A DNA stretch of 64,000 nucleotides, from positions 186,001 through 250,000 of the forward strand of contig JALCQR010000001.1 in the NCBI GenBank assembly GCA_022651385.1. Direction: 5' to 3'. The translations under genes were made by a program, and so were the position numbers. The notes under the pieces are model-generated. The model did not search any database. It was not told where the DNA came from and saw only the letters and a program-made list of their open reading frames with translations. This document shows, piece after piece, positions 52,555 through 61,510 of this stretch (positions are counted from its first letter, which is position 1; each line of letters opens with the position of its first letter). Source of the DNA: Clostridia bacterium (GTDB lineage: Bacteria > Bacillota > Clostridia > Lachnospirales > Anaerotignaceae).

Positions 52555-53370
52555 ATGAAAATTATTGATGCACATATACATTGTTGTTTTGATTTTGAGC
52601 CTTTTTCTGAAACGGCCGCATTTGCCGGGCATAAAAATACAAAAGAACACATTGAAAAAGTTTTTGCAGAGAATAATATCGTTCACGCCGTTGTTATGGG
52701 AAATATCAGCGTGGAGCCTTCGGAAAACAAGTATCCGAAAAATATGAGCTATTGCGTAGGCCTTGACTCAAATTGTTTTGAGAAAGACAAAAAAGAGTAC
52801 TTTATAAACAAAGTTGAAGAAAATCTTAAATTAAGGGAATGCGTAGGCATAAAAATTTATCCGGGATATTGCCAATATTACGTTAATGACGAGGTTTATG
52901 CACCTTTTTATGAGCTTGCTGCAAAATATAATAAACCTGTTGCTATACACACAGGTGCTCTTTCACGTCCGGACGGAAAATTGAAATACAGCCATCCTAT
53001 AAGAATTGACGACATAGCCGTGGACTTTCCGAAAACGAGATTTGTTATGTGTCATTTCGGAAATCCTTTTTTGCAAGAGGCTGCCGCGGTAGCTGAAAAA
53101 AACAGCAATGTATCAATTGACCTTTCAGGTTTAATTGAAGGGAATTTTGACTTGGAAGATTATTTTAAAAAAAATAAATATTATATTAATGTTTTAAAAT
53201 GCTGGATAAACTATTTTGGAGATTACAAAAGAATTATGTATGGCTCAGACTGGCCGATTGTAAATATAAAAAAATATATAGAATTTATTAAACGTATTAT
53301 CCCTGAAAAATATCACGAGTACGTATTTTATAAAAACGCTGTTGAAATATATGGTCTTGAAGAAAAGTAA
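52555..53370 (+). CDS. Amidohydrolase family protein (Amidohydro_2 type)
   Basis: A 271-residue metal-dependent hydrolase of the TIM-barrel amidohydrolase superfamily. The N-terminal D-A-H-I-H (residues 5-9), A-I-H-T-G-A (strand 5), C-H-F-G-N-P-F and the late G-S-D-W-P-I Asp are the usual metal ligands. It resembles the uronate-isomerase-unlike, decarboxylase-like Amidohydro_2 proteins; the substrate is unknown. ATG 52555 follows AGGTGA. Single gene between terminators. Confidence 0.82.
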   Translation: MKIIDAHIHCCFDFEPFSETAAFAGHKNTKEHIEKVFAENNIVHAVVMGNISVEPSENKYPKNMSYCVGLDSNCFEKDKKEYFINKVEENLKLRECVGIKIYPGYCQYYVNDEVYAPFYELAAKYNKPVAIHTGALSRPDGKLKYSHPIRIDDIAVDFPKTRFVMCHFGNPFLQEAAAVAEKNSNVSIDLSGLIEGNFDLEDYFKKNKYYINVLKCWINYFGDYKRIMYGSDWPIVNIKKYIEFIKRIIPEKYHEYVFYKNAVEIYGLEEK

Positions 53371-53651
53371 AATATTTACAAACAGTTCACAGAAGATATA
53401 TATATTATTCATACAAGAAAGATATAATTGATAGCATCAAGAACGAAGCAGCCAAGCGGCCCGTTCTTTTAATATATAGCGTTATTCTCATAAACCAATC
53501 ATCTGTACAACAGGAAAAGCACCGTTTATAACGGTGCTTTTCCTGTTTAAATATGAGTTAATTAAATAAATGTTCATTTTGCTTGAAAATACATCGGTTA
53601 TAATATAAAATAATCCAATGGGTATACATAAAATTAATACGGAGGTTAATT
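53371..53651. other. Intergenic region with two hairpins, one an 18-bp perfect stem
   Basis: AAGAACG...CGTTCTT with an inner GCC-AAGC-GGC (about 53440-53471) probably terminates the amidohydrolase gene. AACAGGAAAAGCACCGTT (53509-53526) pairs without mismatch with 53530-53547 over a TAT loop; the 18-bp stem is followed only by TTTAAAT, not a long T-run. No ORF. A short RNA between them is possible but no clear promoter is seen. Confidence 0.55.
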
Positions 53652-54617
53652 ATGAATTTTAAAAAAATATTAGCTGTTATTTTAGCTGTTTTTGCAGTTG
53701 CGCCTTTAACAGGATGCAGTTCGGGCGGACTTAGCAAAGCTCAGCTTTCGGACATTTTGAAAACTGCATCTGAAAAGACGGCAGATGAGAAAAGCTACAC
53801 AGCTGCAATGGATGTAGATTTTGTTGTAAAAGGCGAGGGGAAAAGTTCAGAGGCAACAGTTGATACATCAATCAACTCTATGGAATCACCTTTAAACAGG
53901 CACATAAAAATAAGTACCAAACAAAGCGGAAAGGAAACAAACAATTCAGAGTTTTATGTGGATACTCAAGATAAAACTCAAGATGTTTATTTTTCATATC
54001 AGGACGGCTGGTATAAGGTAAATGTTAATAGTGATGAGCTTAATTCAATGCTGGGACAGTATGACATAAAAGAAGTTCTTAATATCCTTCTTACAAACTC
54101 GACTAATGCAACTGTCGGTGACAAAGAAGACGTAAACAAAACCGAATGTTACAAAGTAGACGCTGTTATTCCGGCAGATAATGTGCCTAAAACAATTTTA
54201 AGCACCGGCGTTTTTGTGGTAACGGGGCTTGTAAATCTTACAGAAGAGCATATGTCAGGTGTAAAAGATATGCCTGTGACTTTCTGGGTAAACTCCAAAA
54301 CCGGAGAAGTAATGAAATTTGCATTAGATGCCGGACCTGTTTATCAGAAAATTGTCGATAACGCTTATGAAGCGCTTAAAAATAATAAAGATGCTGATGT
54401 AAAAGAAGATGCAAAAAATATATCTGTGGGTAAGTTTGAAATTACAACAGATATATCAGAAATTAACAATACTAAAAAAACAGAAATACCTAAAGATGTG
54501 CTTTCTGCAAAGGATGTTACCAGTGCATTATCCGGTGAGACAGGAAATAGCTCATCAGCATCACAAAGCAGTGCTTCTTCATCACAGCAATCGTCGGAAC
54601 AGACAGAAAATAAGTAA
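53652..54617 (+). CDS. Lipoprotein, LolA/LppX-like or DUF6612-like
   Basis: A 321-residue lipoprotein. The signal peptide ends in the lipobox L-T-G-C (Cys about residue 22). A ~230-residue beta-rich domain follows (pairs of strands with Y-V-D-T-Q-D-K-T-Q-D-V-Y-F and a conserved W-Y-K), resembling half-barrel lipoproteins that bind hydrophobic ligands. The tail is Ser/Gln-rich low complexity. GGAGG precedes the ATG. It is 20 bp upstream of the ABC-F gene, so the two may share a transcript. Exact family not certain. Confidence 0.7.
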   Translation: MNFKKILAVILAVFAVAPLTGCSSGGLSKAQLSDILKTASEKTADEKSYTAAMDVDFVVKGEGKSSEATVDTSINSMESPLNRHIKISTKQSGKETNNSEFYVDTQDKTQDVYFSYQDGWYKVNVNSDELNSMLGQYDIKEVLNILLTNSTNATVGDKEDVNKTECYKVDAVIPADNVPKTILSTGVFVVTGLVNLTEEHMSGVKDMPVTFWVNSKTGEVMKFALDAGPVYQKIVDNAYEALKNNKDADVKEDAKNISVGKFEITTDISEINNTKKTEIPKDVLSAKDVTSALSGETGNSSSASQSSASSSQQSSEQTENK

Positions 54618-54637
54618 TTAAAATTAGGAGAATAAAA

Positions 54638-56257
54638 ATGATAAGTGCAAACAATGTTTCTTTACAGTACGGCGGGAGAGTGCTATTTAAAGACGTAAAT
54701 ATAACTTTTACGGCCGGCAACTGCTATGGACTTATAGGCGCAAACGGTGCCGGAAAATCAACTTTTCTTAAAGTGCTTTCAGGAGAAATAGAGCCAAATA
54801 AAGGGGATGTGTCGATACAGCCGGGAAAAAGGCTTTCAGTCTTAAAACAGGATCATTTTGAATTTGACAGTTTTGATGTAATAAGCACTGTTCTTTATGG
54901 CAATAAAAAATTATATGATATTATGAAGGAGAAAGAAGCACTTTACAGCAAACCTGATTTTTCAGACGAAGACGGAATAAAGGTATCAGAGCTTGAAGGA
55001 GAGTTTGCCGAGCTTGGAGGATGGAATGCCGAAAGTGATGCGGAGATTCTGTTAAACGGACTTGGTATACCTAACGAGCTGCATTATGCTCAAATGAGTG
55101 AGCTTACAGGCAATCAAAAAGTCAAGGTGCTTCTTGCTCAGGCATTATTTGGAAATCCTGACATACTTTTATTGGATGAGCCTACAAACCATCTTGATTT
55201 GAAATCCATAACATGGCTTGAAAATTTCCTTATGGATTTTGAAAATACTGTTATAGTTGTATCTCATGACAGACATTTTCTTAACAAAATCTGTACTCAT
55301 ATAGCCGATGTTGATTACGGCAAAATTACGCTGTACGTGGGAAATTATGATTTTTGGTATGAATATACACAAATGACACAAAGACAGCTTAAAGACCAAA
55401 ACAAAAGAACAGAGCAAAAGATAAAAGAGCTTCAGGAATTTATACAGCGCTTCAGTGCCAACGCTTCAAAAAGCAAGCAGGCAACATCAAGGAAAAAACT
55501 TCTTGATAACCTTCAGCTTGACAATATTAAAATTTCTTCAAGGCGTTATCCTTTTGTAAACTTTAAACAGGACAGAGAAGTTGGAAACGACCTTCTTGAA
55601 GTTAAGGGAATATCCAAAACAATAGGTGAGAGAAAAGTATTGAATAACATAAGTTTTATGATAAATCCTAACGAGAAAGTTGCTTTTGTCGGCGCAGACG
55701 AGCTTGCAAGAACTACTCTTTTTAAAATACTTATGGGCGAAATGGAACCTGATGAAGGCAGCTTTAAATGGGGAATTACAACTTCAAGAGCTTATTTTCC
55801 AAAGGACAACTCAAAATATTTTGAAAATGTTGATGACTCTCTGATTGATTGGCTGAGACCATATGCAAAAGAAGGAGAACAGTATGACGCAGATATCAGA
55901 GGATGGCTTGGCAGAATGCTTTTCTCAGGTGAGGAAGCAATGAAAAGTGCAAAGGTTCTTTCCGGCGGTGAGAGGGTTAGGTGCATGCTTTGCAAAATGA
56001 TGATTTCGGGAGCAAATGTACTGATTTTGGACGAGCCTACAAACCATCTTGATTTGGAAAGCATAACTGCTCTTAATAATGGCCTTATGGATTATAAGGG
56101 AACACTCTTTTTTGACAGCCATGACCATCAGTTTGTGCAGACTATTGCAGACAGAATAATTGAAATACTGCCAAAAGGTATTATTGACAGACAGGAAACA
56201 TATGATGAATACCTTGAAGATACGATTGTAGATGAAATGAGAGAAAAACTAAGCTGA
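54638..56257 (+). CDS. ABC-F family ATPase (YbiT-like) with divergent motifs
   Basis: A 539-residue cytosolic protein with two ABC domains and no membrane segment, the ABC-F layout (ribosome-associated translation factors). NBD1 has a normal Walker A (G-A-N-G-A-G-K-S-T-F) and Walker B (L-L-L-D-E-P-T-N-H-L-D-L), but its signature is L-T-G-N-Q instead of L-S-G-G-Q. NBD2 has a degenerate P-loop (G-A-D-E-L-A-R-T-T-L, Lys to Arg) with a normal S-G-G-E-R and Walker B. The linker (about 240-310) is Lys/Gln-rich. ABC-Fs of the YbiT group show a similar E-x-A-K/R-T-T-L P-loop. ATG follows AGGAG. Confidence 0.88.
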   Translation: MISANNVSLQYGGRVLFKDVNITFTAGNCYGLIGANGAGKSTFLKVLSGEIEPNKGDVSIQPGKRLSVLKQDHFEFDSFDVISTVLYGNKKLYDIMKEKEALYSKPDFSDEDGIKVSELEGEFAELGGWNAESDAEILLNGLGIPNELHYAQMSELTGNQKVKVLLAQALFGNPDILLLDEPTNHLDLKSITWLENFLMDFENTVIVVSHDRHFLNKICTHIADVDYGKITLYVGNYDFWYEYTQMTQRQLKDQNKRTEQKIKELQEFIQRFSANASKSKQATSRKKLLDNLQLDNIKISSRRYPFVNFKQDREVGNDLLEVKGISKTIGERKVLNNISFMINPNEKVAFVGADELARTTLFKILMGEMEPDEGSFKWGITTSRAYFPKDNSKYFENVDDSLIDWLRPYAKEGEQYDADIRGWLGRMLFSGEEAMKSAKVLSGGERVRCMLCKMMISGANVLILDEPTNHLDLESITALNNGLMDYKGTLFFDSHDHQFVQTIADRIIEILPKGIIDRQETYDEYLEDTIVDEMREKLS

Positions 56258-56416
56258 TAATAGACGAAAGTTAATAAAGCTTTTGGCAGCATAAATGTTA
56301 AATAATAAGTTTTAGAATATCTTTGCGGTACTTAAAAGTGCAGACGTAAACTTTAATTAGCTTTGCGCAATATTACAGTAAATCAAGATTTTGCAATCAA
56401 AAAGGAGGAACTGAAA

Positions 56417-56995
56417 ATGGAACTTAAAGAAGCCGTATACGGACGCAGGAGTGTCAGAAAATATAACGATAAACAAATATCAGATACAGACCTTCAGGAG
56501 ATAATAGATGCCGGACTTCATGCTCCTTCAGCCGTAAATCTCCAGCATTGGTATTTTGTGGTATGCAAAAGTGAGGATGCCAAGAGCAGACTTTCAAAAA
56601 TAATGGGCGGAAGCATTTTCGGTTTAAAAAAGGTTCTTAATAACCGTTTTGGAAATCATCCTGAAGTAATTGAAGAAACGGTTAATTTTGTGAAAAGCAT
56701 GGGAAACGCCAATGTTATTATACTAACTTTTCTGCAAAAAGAAGAATATGACGGTCATGAGGGCATAATGGGTGCTATTGAAAGCTCGGCTGCAGCTATG
56801 GAAAACATGGTGCTTACGGCATACTCGAAAGGCATTTCAAGCTGTTGGCTTACGGCGCCTATTCATGTTGAGGATGAGCTTAGAAAAGAATTTGCGCCGG
56901 GAAAAGGCAGGCTTATGGCTGCCATAACATTAGGATACAGCGACAGTAAGCCAAAAATGCCTAAAAGAAAAGACGGAAGATATATTATAATTTAA
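56417..56995 (+). CDS. Nitroreductase family protein
   Basis: A 192-residue FMN-dependent oxidoreductase. The N-terminal R-R-S-V-R-K-Y and H-A-P-S-A-V-N-L-Q-H-W-Y are FMN-contact motifs; S-S-A-A-A-M-E-N-M-V-L-T-A and G-I-S-S-C-W-L are the conserved helix and turn. The start is ATG 56417 behind AAAGGAGG; the frame extends upstream without a site. It lies 9 bp before acpS, so it may be co-transcribed. The natural electron acceptor is unknown. Confidence 0.88.
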   Translation: MELKEAVYGRRSVRKYNDKQISDTDLQEIIDAGLHAPSAVNLQHWYFVVCKSEDAKSRLSKIMGGSIFGLKKVLNNRFGNHPEVIEETVNFVKSMGNANVIILTFLQKEEYDGHEGIMGAIESSAAAMENMVLTAYSKGISSCWLTAPIHVEDELRKEFAPGKGRLMAAITLGYSDSKPKMPKRKDGRYIII

Positions 56996-57004
56996 GGCGA
57001 TATT

Positions 57005-57373
57005 ATGATTAAAGGTGTCGGAACAGATATAATTGAGATAAATAGAATTGAAAAAGCAGTAAAAAAAGATGCTTTTTTAAAAAAATGCTATACTGAAAAT
57101 GAAATAAAAAATTTTGGTAAAAGTACTTTTGCACAGTCGGCAGCAGGTGCTTTTGCTGCCAAGGAGGCTGTATCTAAGGCTTTTGGGACGGGGTTTAGGC
57201 ATTTTTCGGCAAATGACATTGAGATTCTAAAAGATGAAATGGGAAAGCCGATTGTTAACCTTAGTGAAAAAGCATCGGATACTGCTAAAGAACTTGGAAT
57301 TAAAAAGATATATATAAGCATTTCCCACTGCAATGAATATGCAGTGGCTTTTGCGGTTGCGGAAGGGGATTGA
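57005..57373 (+). CDS. acpS: Holo-[acyl-carrier-protein] synthase
   Basis: A 122-residue AcpS that transfers 4'-phosphopantetheine from CoA to ACP. The two metal-site motifs are present: G-V-G-T-D-I-I-E-I-N-R-I at residues 4-15, and A-A-K-E-A-V-S-K-A-F-G-T-G at about 54-66. ATG 57005 has only a weak upstream site. Its stop lies one base before the nnr start, so they are translationally linked, a common pairing in Firmicutes (acpS-nnr-lipoprotein-alr). Confidence 0.93.
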   Translation: MIKGVGTDIIEINRIEKAVKKDAFLKKCYTENEIKNFGKSTFAQSAAGAFAAKEAVSKAFGTGFRHFSANDIEILKDEMGKPIVNLSEKASDTAKELGIKKIYISISHCNEYAVAFAVAEGD

Positions 57374-57374
57374 A

Positions 57375-58889
57375 ATGAAAATAGCTTATGGTTCTCAAAT
57401 GCGTGAAATGGACTCAAAAACAAGCAGTGAATATCTTATACCTTCAATAGTGCTTATGGAAAACGCAGCTGCGGCGATACTTGACAGATGTCTTGAAAAA
57501 GCAATGCCCAAAACACGTTTTCTTTGTGTATGCGGAGGCGGAAATAACGGCGGCGACGGGTTTGCCGTTGCAAGACTTTTATTTATAAATGGATACAGTG
57601 TAGCGATACTTTTCGTCGGCAAAGAGGAAAAACTAAAAGGTGACGCTCTTATAAATTTTAAGGCTGATGAAAAAATAGGCATTGAAATAGAAAAAGAAGA
57701 AAAAACTATGGAAATGCTTGAAAAAAGTGATATAGTAATAGACGCAGTTTTTGGAACGGGATTTTCAGGTGTACCGAGAGAACCACAGGCGTCTGTTATA
57801 AAGGCAATGAATGAAAGCGGAAAATATATAATTAGTGTTGATATTGCATCTGGCGTTGACTCTCAAAACGGCCATGCTTCTGAATTTTCAGTTAACGCCG
57901 ACGAAACGGTAACATTTGAAATGGCAAAGATTGGAAACATACTTTATCCGGGAGCAGAAAAATGCGGAAAGCTTACAGTAGCTAAAATTTCCATTCCTCG
58001 GGCAGTTTCAGAAAGCGTAGATGTAAGAATTGAAGCACTTACAGATAGCGAAGCCAAAAAACTTCTTCCTGCCAGAAAAAAAAGAAGCAACAAAGGTACT
58101 TTTGGAAAACTTTTTGTTTTTGCCGGTTCCAAAAATATGTTTGGTGCGGCTTTTTTATGCGGCAAAGCAGCATATGAAACAGGATGCGGCCTTGTGTATT
58201 CATGTGTTGTTAATGAAAACCTTGAGAGAATACAGATAAGTCTGCCGGAAGCTGTGGCAAAGCCTGTAGTGTCAAAGAACGGAAAATTCTGTGCGGAAAG
58301 CCTTGACACAGAAGATTTAAAAAATGCAGATATTATTGCTGTAGGCCCGGGAATAGGCAGGGGAAAAGACGTTACGGAATTTATTGAAAAACTTCTTTTA
58401 GAAGCTGAAGTTCCATGCTTAATTGACGCCGACGGACTAAACGCTATAGAAAACAAGGAAATACTGAAAAATATGAAGTGTATGCCTGTAATAACTCCTC
58501 ATCCGGGCGAAATGAGCAGGCTTACAGGAAAAAGCATAGGGGAAATACTTGATGATACAATAAATGTAGCTGAGAATTTTGCAAAAGAATATAACTGTGT
58601 TGTTGTACTTAAGGACGCGAGAACAATAATTGCTTCTCCCGACGGACATGTGTATATAAATATGACCGGAAACGAATCTATGGCAAAGGGCGGAAGCGGA
58701 GACGTATTAAGCGGTATAATTGCGGCTTTGATGTGTCAGAAAATGGACGCATTTCATGCTGCTGCTTTGGGAGCGTATATACATGGCAGAAGCGGCGAGA
58801 TAGCATCTGAAAAACGAGGAAGCTACAGTGTGCTTGCTTCTGATTTATGTGAAAATGTTGGAGGTGCCATTAAAAGTATAAGTTTATGA
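57375..58889 (+). CDS. nnr: Bifunctional NAD(P)H-hydrate epimerase / ADP-dependent NAD(P)H-hydrate dehydratase
   Basis: A 504-residue repair enzyme for damaged nicotinamide cofactors. The N-terminal YjeF-N epimerase domain (about 1-210) has G-G-G-N-N-G-G-D-G and D-A-V-F-G-T-G-F. The C-terminal ribokinase-like dehydratase domain (about 220-500) has T-P-H-P-G-E-M-S-R-L and G-S-G-D-V-L-S-G-I. ATG 57375 has GGGG just upstream and sits one base after acpS. Full length for the fused form. Confidence 0.93.
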   Translation: MKIAYGSQMREMDSKTSSEYLIPSIVLMENAAAAILDRCLEKAMPKTRFLCVCGGGNNGGDGFAVARLLFINGYSVAILFVGKEEKLKGDALINFKADEKIGIEIEKEEKTMEMLEKSDIVIDAVFGTGFSGVPREPQASVIKAMNESGKYIISVDIASGVDSQNGHASEFSVNADETVTFEMAKIGNILYPGAEKCGKLTVAKISIPRAVSESVDVRIEALTDSEAKKLLPARKKRSNKGTFGKLFVFAGSKNMFGAAFLCGKAAYETGCGLVYSCVVNENLERIQISLPEAVAKPVVSKNGKFCAESLDTEDLKNADIIAVGPGIGRGKDVTEFIEKLLLEAEVPCLIDADGLNAIENKEILKNMKCMPVITPHPGEMSRLTGKSIGEILDDTINVAENFAKEYNCVVVLKDARTIIASPDGHVYINMTGNESMAKGGSGDVLSGIIAALMCQKMDAFHAAALGAYIHGRSGEIASEKRGSYSVLASDLCENVGGAIKSISL

Positions 58890-59044
58890 GGATACATAAG
58901 CCGATATGGTTTATGTTAAACAAAAAAAATCTTATAAATTAACCTTGTTCTTTATTTGATAATCTTATAAACGAAGCATTTTGTAATAAAATGCCTGTAC
59001 CTGTTCATAGGATTTAATGAAAAAAACATGGAGTTCTTTCTCTT

Positions 59045-59665
59045 ATGGGATTTAGAAAAATACTGCTGTTTTTGCTGGTACCTATGCTTTTTGTCGGATG
59101 CGGGCAGAAAGAAAAAACACCTATGGAAAAAATACAGGTAAGGCTTGGCTCAATAAAAAGCTATGAATGCAGTGCAACTCTTACAAGGATATCAAATAAA
59201 AGCTCAAATACATACGGAACAAAGCAGTATTATAAAAACACCGGTCAATATAGGCTTGAGCTTACATCTCCTGATGATGTGGCTGGAAACTATACTGTTT
59301 TTGACGGAAAAACCGTGTGCCAGTATAATCCTCACTGCCAGAAAAAAATAATTCGTAACGTTCCTCAAAATCAGGCACGAAATGAGCTTTTTTTAGGCAG
59401 CTTTTTTAAAAATTACTTAAACAGCGAAGATGTTGCCATAGACACTGTATCAATTGACGAAAGCGCCTGCACCGTTCTTGAGGCAAATATGCCCGGCGGT
59501 AACAAAAACATGGTAACTGAAAAACTTTGGATAAATGACACAACTTTAAAGCCGGTAAAACTTGTTATATACGATAAAGATAAAAAAGAAAGATACATAC
59601 TTGAATATGGTAATTTTGAATATGATGTACAGCTTTCAAATGATATTTTTACTATAAAAGAATGA
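59045..59665 (+). CDS. gerS: GerS-like germination lipoprotein
   Basis: A 206-residue lipoprotein. The signal peptide ends F-V-G-C (Cys about residue 19). The mature part is a LolA-type half-barrel (C-S-A-T-L-T-R-I-S, Q-Y-Y-K-N-T-G-Q-Y-R-L-E, Y-T-V-F-D-G-K-T-V), in which C. difficile GerS is placed. GerS there lies directly upstream of an alanine racemase (alr2) and is needed for cortex muramic-lactam formation and germination; here the alr gene follows 48 bp downstream. Fold, length and neighbour together support the name. A 14-bp tandem duplication (AAAAGAATGACATG twice) spans its stop codon. Confidence 0.72.
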   Translation: MGFRKILLFLLVPMLFVGCGQKEKTPMEKIQVRLGSIKSYECSATLTRISNKSSNTYGTKQYYKNTGQYRLELTSPDDVAGNYTVFDGKTVCQYNPHCQKKIIRNVPQNQARNELFLGSFFKNYLNSEDVAIDTVSIDESACTVLEANMPGGNKNMVTEKLWINDTTLKPVKLVIYDKDKKERYILEYGNFEYDVQLSNDIFTIKE

Positions 59666-59713
59666 CATGAAAAGAATGACATGATTTTTAACACACGAAG
59701 GGAGCTCTTTAAA

Positions 59714-60871
59714 TTGGGGTACAAAAGATTAGTAGCGGAAATTGATTTGGACGCACTTGATTTTAATATCAAAAGCATTATTAAAAAAGTTGGCCAAAAA
59801 GCCAAAATAATAGGAACAATAAAAGCCGATGGATATGGACACGGAGCTTGGGAAGTTGCAAAAGTTCTTATGGCAAACGGTGTCGATATGTTTTCCGTAG
59901 CTATGCTTGATGAGGCTGTTAACTTAAGAAATGACGGACTTGACAAACCTATCCTTATCCTTGGCACTACGCCTCCGGAGTATTACAGCGATATTGTTAA
60001 GTATGATATTACCCAGCAGGTATCTTCTTTATCGCAGGCAGAGGGACTTAATAAAACTGCTGAAAATCTTGGCAAAAAGGTGTCAGTACATATTGCGCTT
60101 GATACGGGTATGGGAAGGATAGGTTTTGCACCTTGTGAGAAATCAATTGATGATATTATTAAAATTTCGAGTATGAAAAATCTTGAAATTACAGGTTTGT
60201 TTACACATTTTTCAACAAGTGACGAAAAAGATAAAACATATACTCTTGAACAAAAGAAAAAGTACATGTGGACGGTTACGCACTTGGAGGAAAAAGGTGT
60301 CCATATACCGTTTAAGCATATTGCAAACAGTGCTGCAATAATGGATTTTAATGACCTGATGTTTGATGCGGTAAGGCCGGGCATAATTCTTTATGGTTTA
60401 TATCCGTCAAAAGATGTAATAAAGAAGAACCTTCCGCTAAAACCTGTAATGAGCCTTAAGGCAAGAATAAATTACATAAAAACAGTTGACAAAGACACAT
60501 CCATAAGCTACGGCAGAACATATCGCACCGAAGGCAAAAAAACAATTGCAACTATTCCGGCAGGATATGCAGACGGGTATAGCCGTTTGCTTTCAAACAA
60601 GGGGCACATACTTATAAGTGGTAAAAGAGCACCTATTATAGGCCGAATATGCATGGACCAGTTTATGGCAGATATAAGCGGTATTGAAGCCGATGAATGG
60701 GATGAGGCAGTGCTTATGGGACGTCAGGGCAATGAAGAAATTACAGCTGACGAGATAGCCGACGCTATAGGAACTATAAATTATGAGGTTGTATGTATGA
60801 TAAACAAAAGGGTACCGAGAGTTTATATAAAGGGAGGAAAAGTTGTAAAAGTAATAAATCTTCTTGTGTAA
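59714..60871 (+). CDS. alr: Alanine racemase
   Basis: A 385-residue PLP enzyme that makes D-alanine for peptidoglycan. The PLP Lys is in I-K-A-D-G-Y-G-H-G (about residue 39); the second catalytic base Tyr is in S-Y-G-R-T-Y (about residue 267), and G-R-I-C-M-D-Q is the family hallmark. I set the start at TTG 59714 with GAAGGGAG 9 nt upstream; ATG 59681 lies upstream without a site and would add 11 residues. It follows gerS and precedes mazF. Confidence 0.93.
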   Translation: MGYKRLVAEIDLDALDFNIKSIIKKVGQKAKIIGTIKADGYGHGAWEVAKVLMANGVDMFSVAMLDEAVNLRNDGLDKPILILGTTPPEYYSDIVKYDITQQVSSLSQAEGLNKTAENLGKKVSVHIALDTGMGRIGFAPCEKSIDDIIKISSMKNLEITGLFTHFSTSDEKDKTYTLEQKKKYMWTVTHLEEKGVHIPFKHIANSAAIMDFNDLMFDAVRPGIILYGLYPSKDVIKKNLPLKPVMSLKARINYIKTVDKDTSISYGRTYRTEGKKTIATIPAGYADGYSRLLSNKGHILISGKRAPIIGRICMDQFMADISGIEADEWDEAVLMGRQGNEEITADEIADAIGTINYEVVCMINKRVPRVYIKGGKVVKVINLLV

Positions 60872-60988
60872 TGAATATATAACGCGGTATAAGGGAACAA
60901 TTTTAATACCGCAGTGTGAACGAAATTAATTGTACATAAAATATAGTAAAATCACACTTGCAGGACATATTTTTGGAGTGTGGTAGGT

Positions 60989-61330
60989 TTGACAGTAAAA
61001 AGAGGAGATATATTTTATGCGGACCTGAGCCCCGTTGTTGGTTCGGAACAAGGCGGAATCAGACCTGTGCTTATTATACAAAATGATATTGGAAACAAAT
61101 ACAGTCCTACGGTTATATGTGCCGCAATTACATCACAGATAAACAAGGCTAAGCTTCCTACACATATTGAGCTTGATGCCCAAAAATATTCTCTTGTTAA
61201 AAATTCTGTTGTACTGCTTGAACAGATACGTACCATAGATAAAAGAAGGTTAAGAGAAAAAGTATCGCATTTAGACGGTGACATAATGAATAAGGTCAAC
61301 AAATCCATACTTATAAGTCTTGCTTTGTAA
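60989..61330 (+). CDS. mazF: MazF/EndoA-type mRNA interferase (no antitoxin gene seen)
   Basis: A 113-residue PemK/MazF endoribonuclease. The start [26 protein letters not shown] is nearly invariant in EndoA; the conserved Arg (R-P-V-L) and Thr/Ser (A-A-I-T-S-Q) that act in catalysis are present. TTG 60989 follows GGAG at good spacing. In Bacillus the order is alr-antitoxin-endoA; here the 117 bp between alr and this gene holds only a GCGGTAT/ATACCGC hairpin (about 60893-60914) and no antitoxin ORF. The antitoxin must be encoded elsewhere or be dispensable. Confidence 0.93.
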   Translation: MTVKRGDIFYADLSPVVGSEQGGIRPVLIIQNDIGNKYSPTVICAAITSQINKAKLPTHIELDAQKYSLVKNSVVLLEQIRTIDKRRLREKVSHLDGDIMNKVNKSILISLAL

Positions 61331-61334
61331 ACTT

Positions 61335-61362
61335 ATGCGTACCATTTTTGGTACGCATTTTT
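61335..61362 (+). terminator. mazF terminator
   Basis: ATGCGTACC (61335-61343) pairs with GGTACGCAT (61350-61358) over ATTTTT, then TTTT. Confidence 0.88.
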
Positions 61363-61510
61363 GTATAATAAAACAGCAATTTTCAGGTGTTTTTAAACAA
61401 ATGCAAAATCATTGAGAAATTGGCTCATATTTTGTATTGCAAAAATTTCTTTCAGGCGGTATCATAATATGAACATAATAAAATGAAAATGAGGAAAATG
61501 AGGGTAAATC

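Noticed and set aside
53440-53471. GAAGCAGCC in a hairpin suggested the small SRP RNA
   Set aside because: The conserved SRP helix 8 internal loops and GGAA tetraloop are missing and the hairpin is only ~30 nt; it reads as a terminator.
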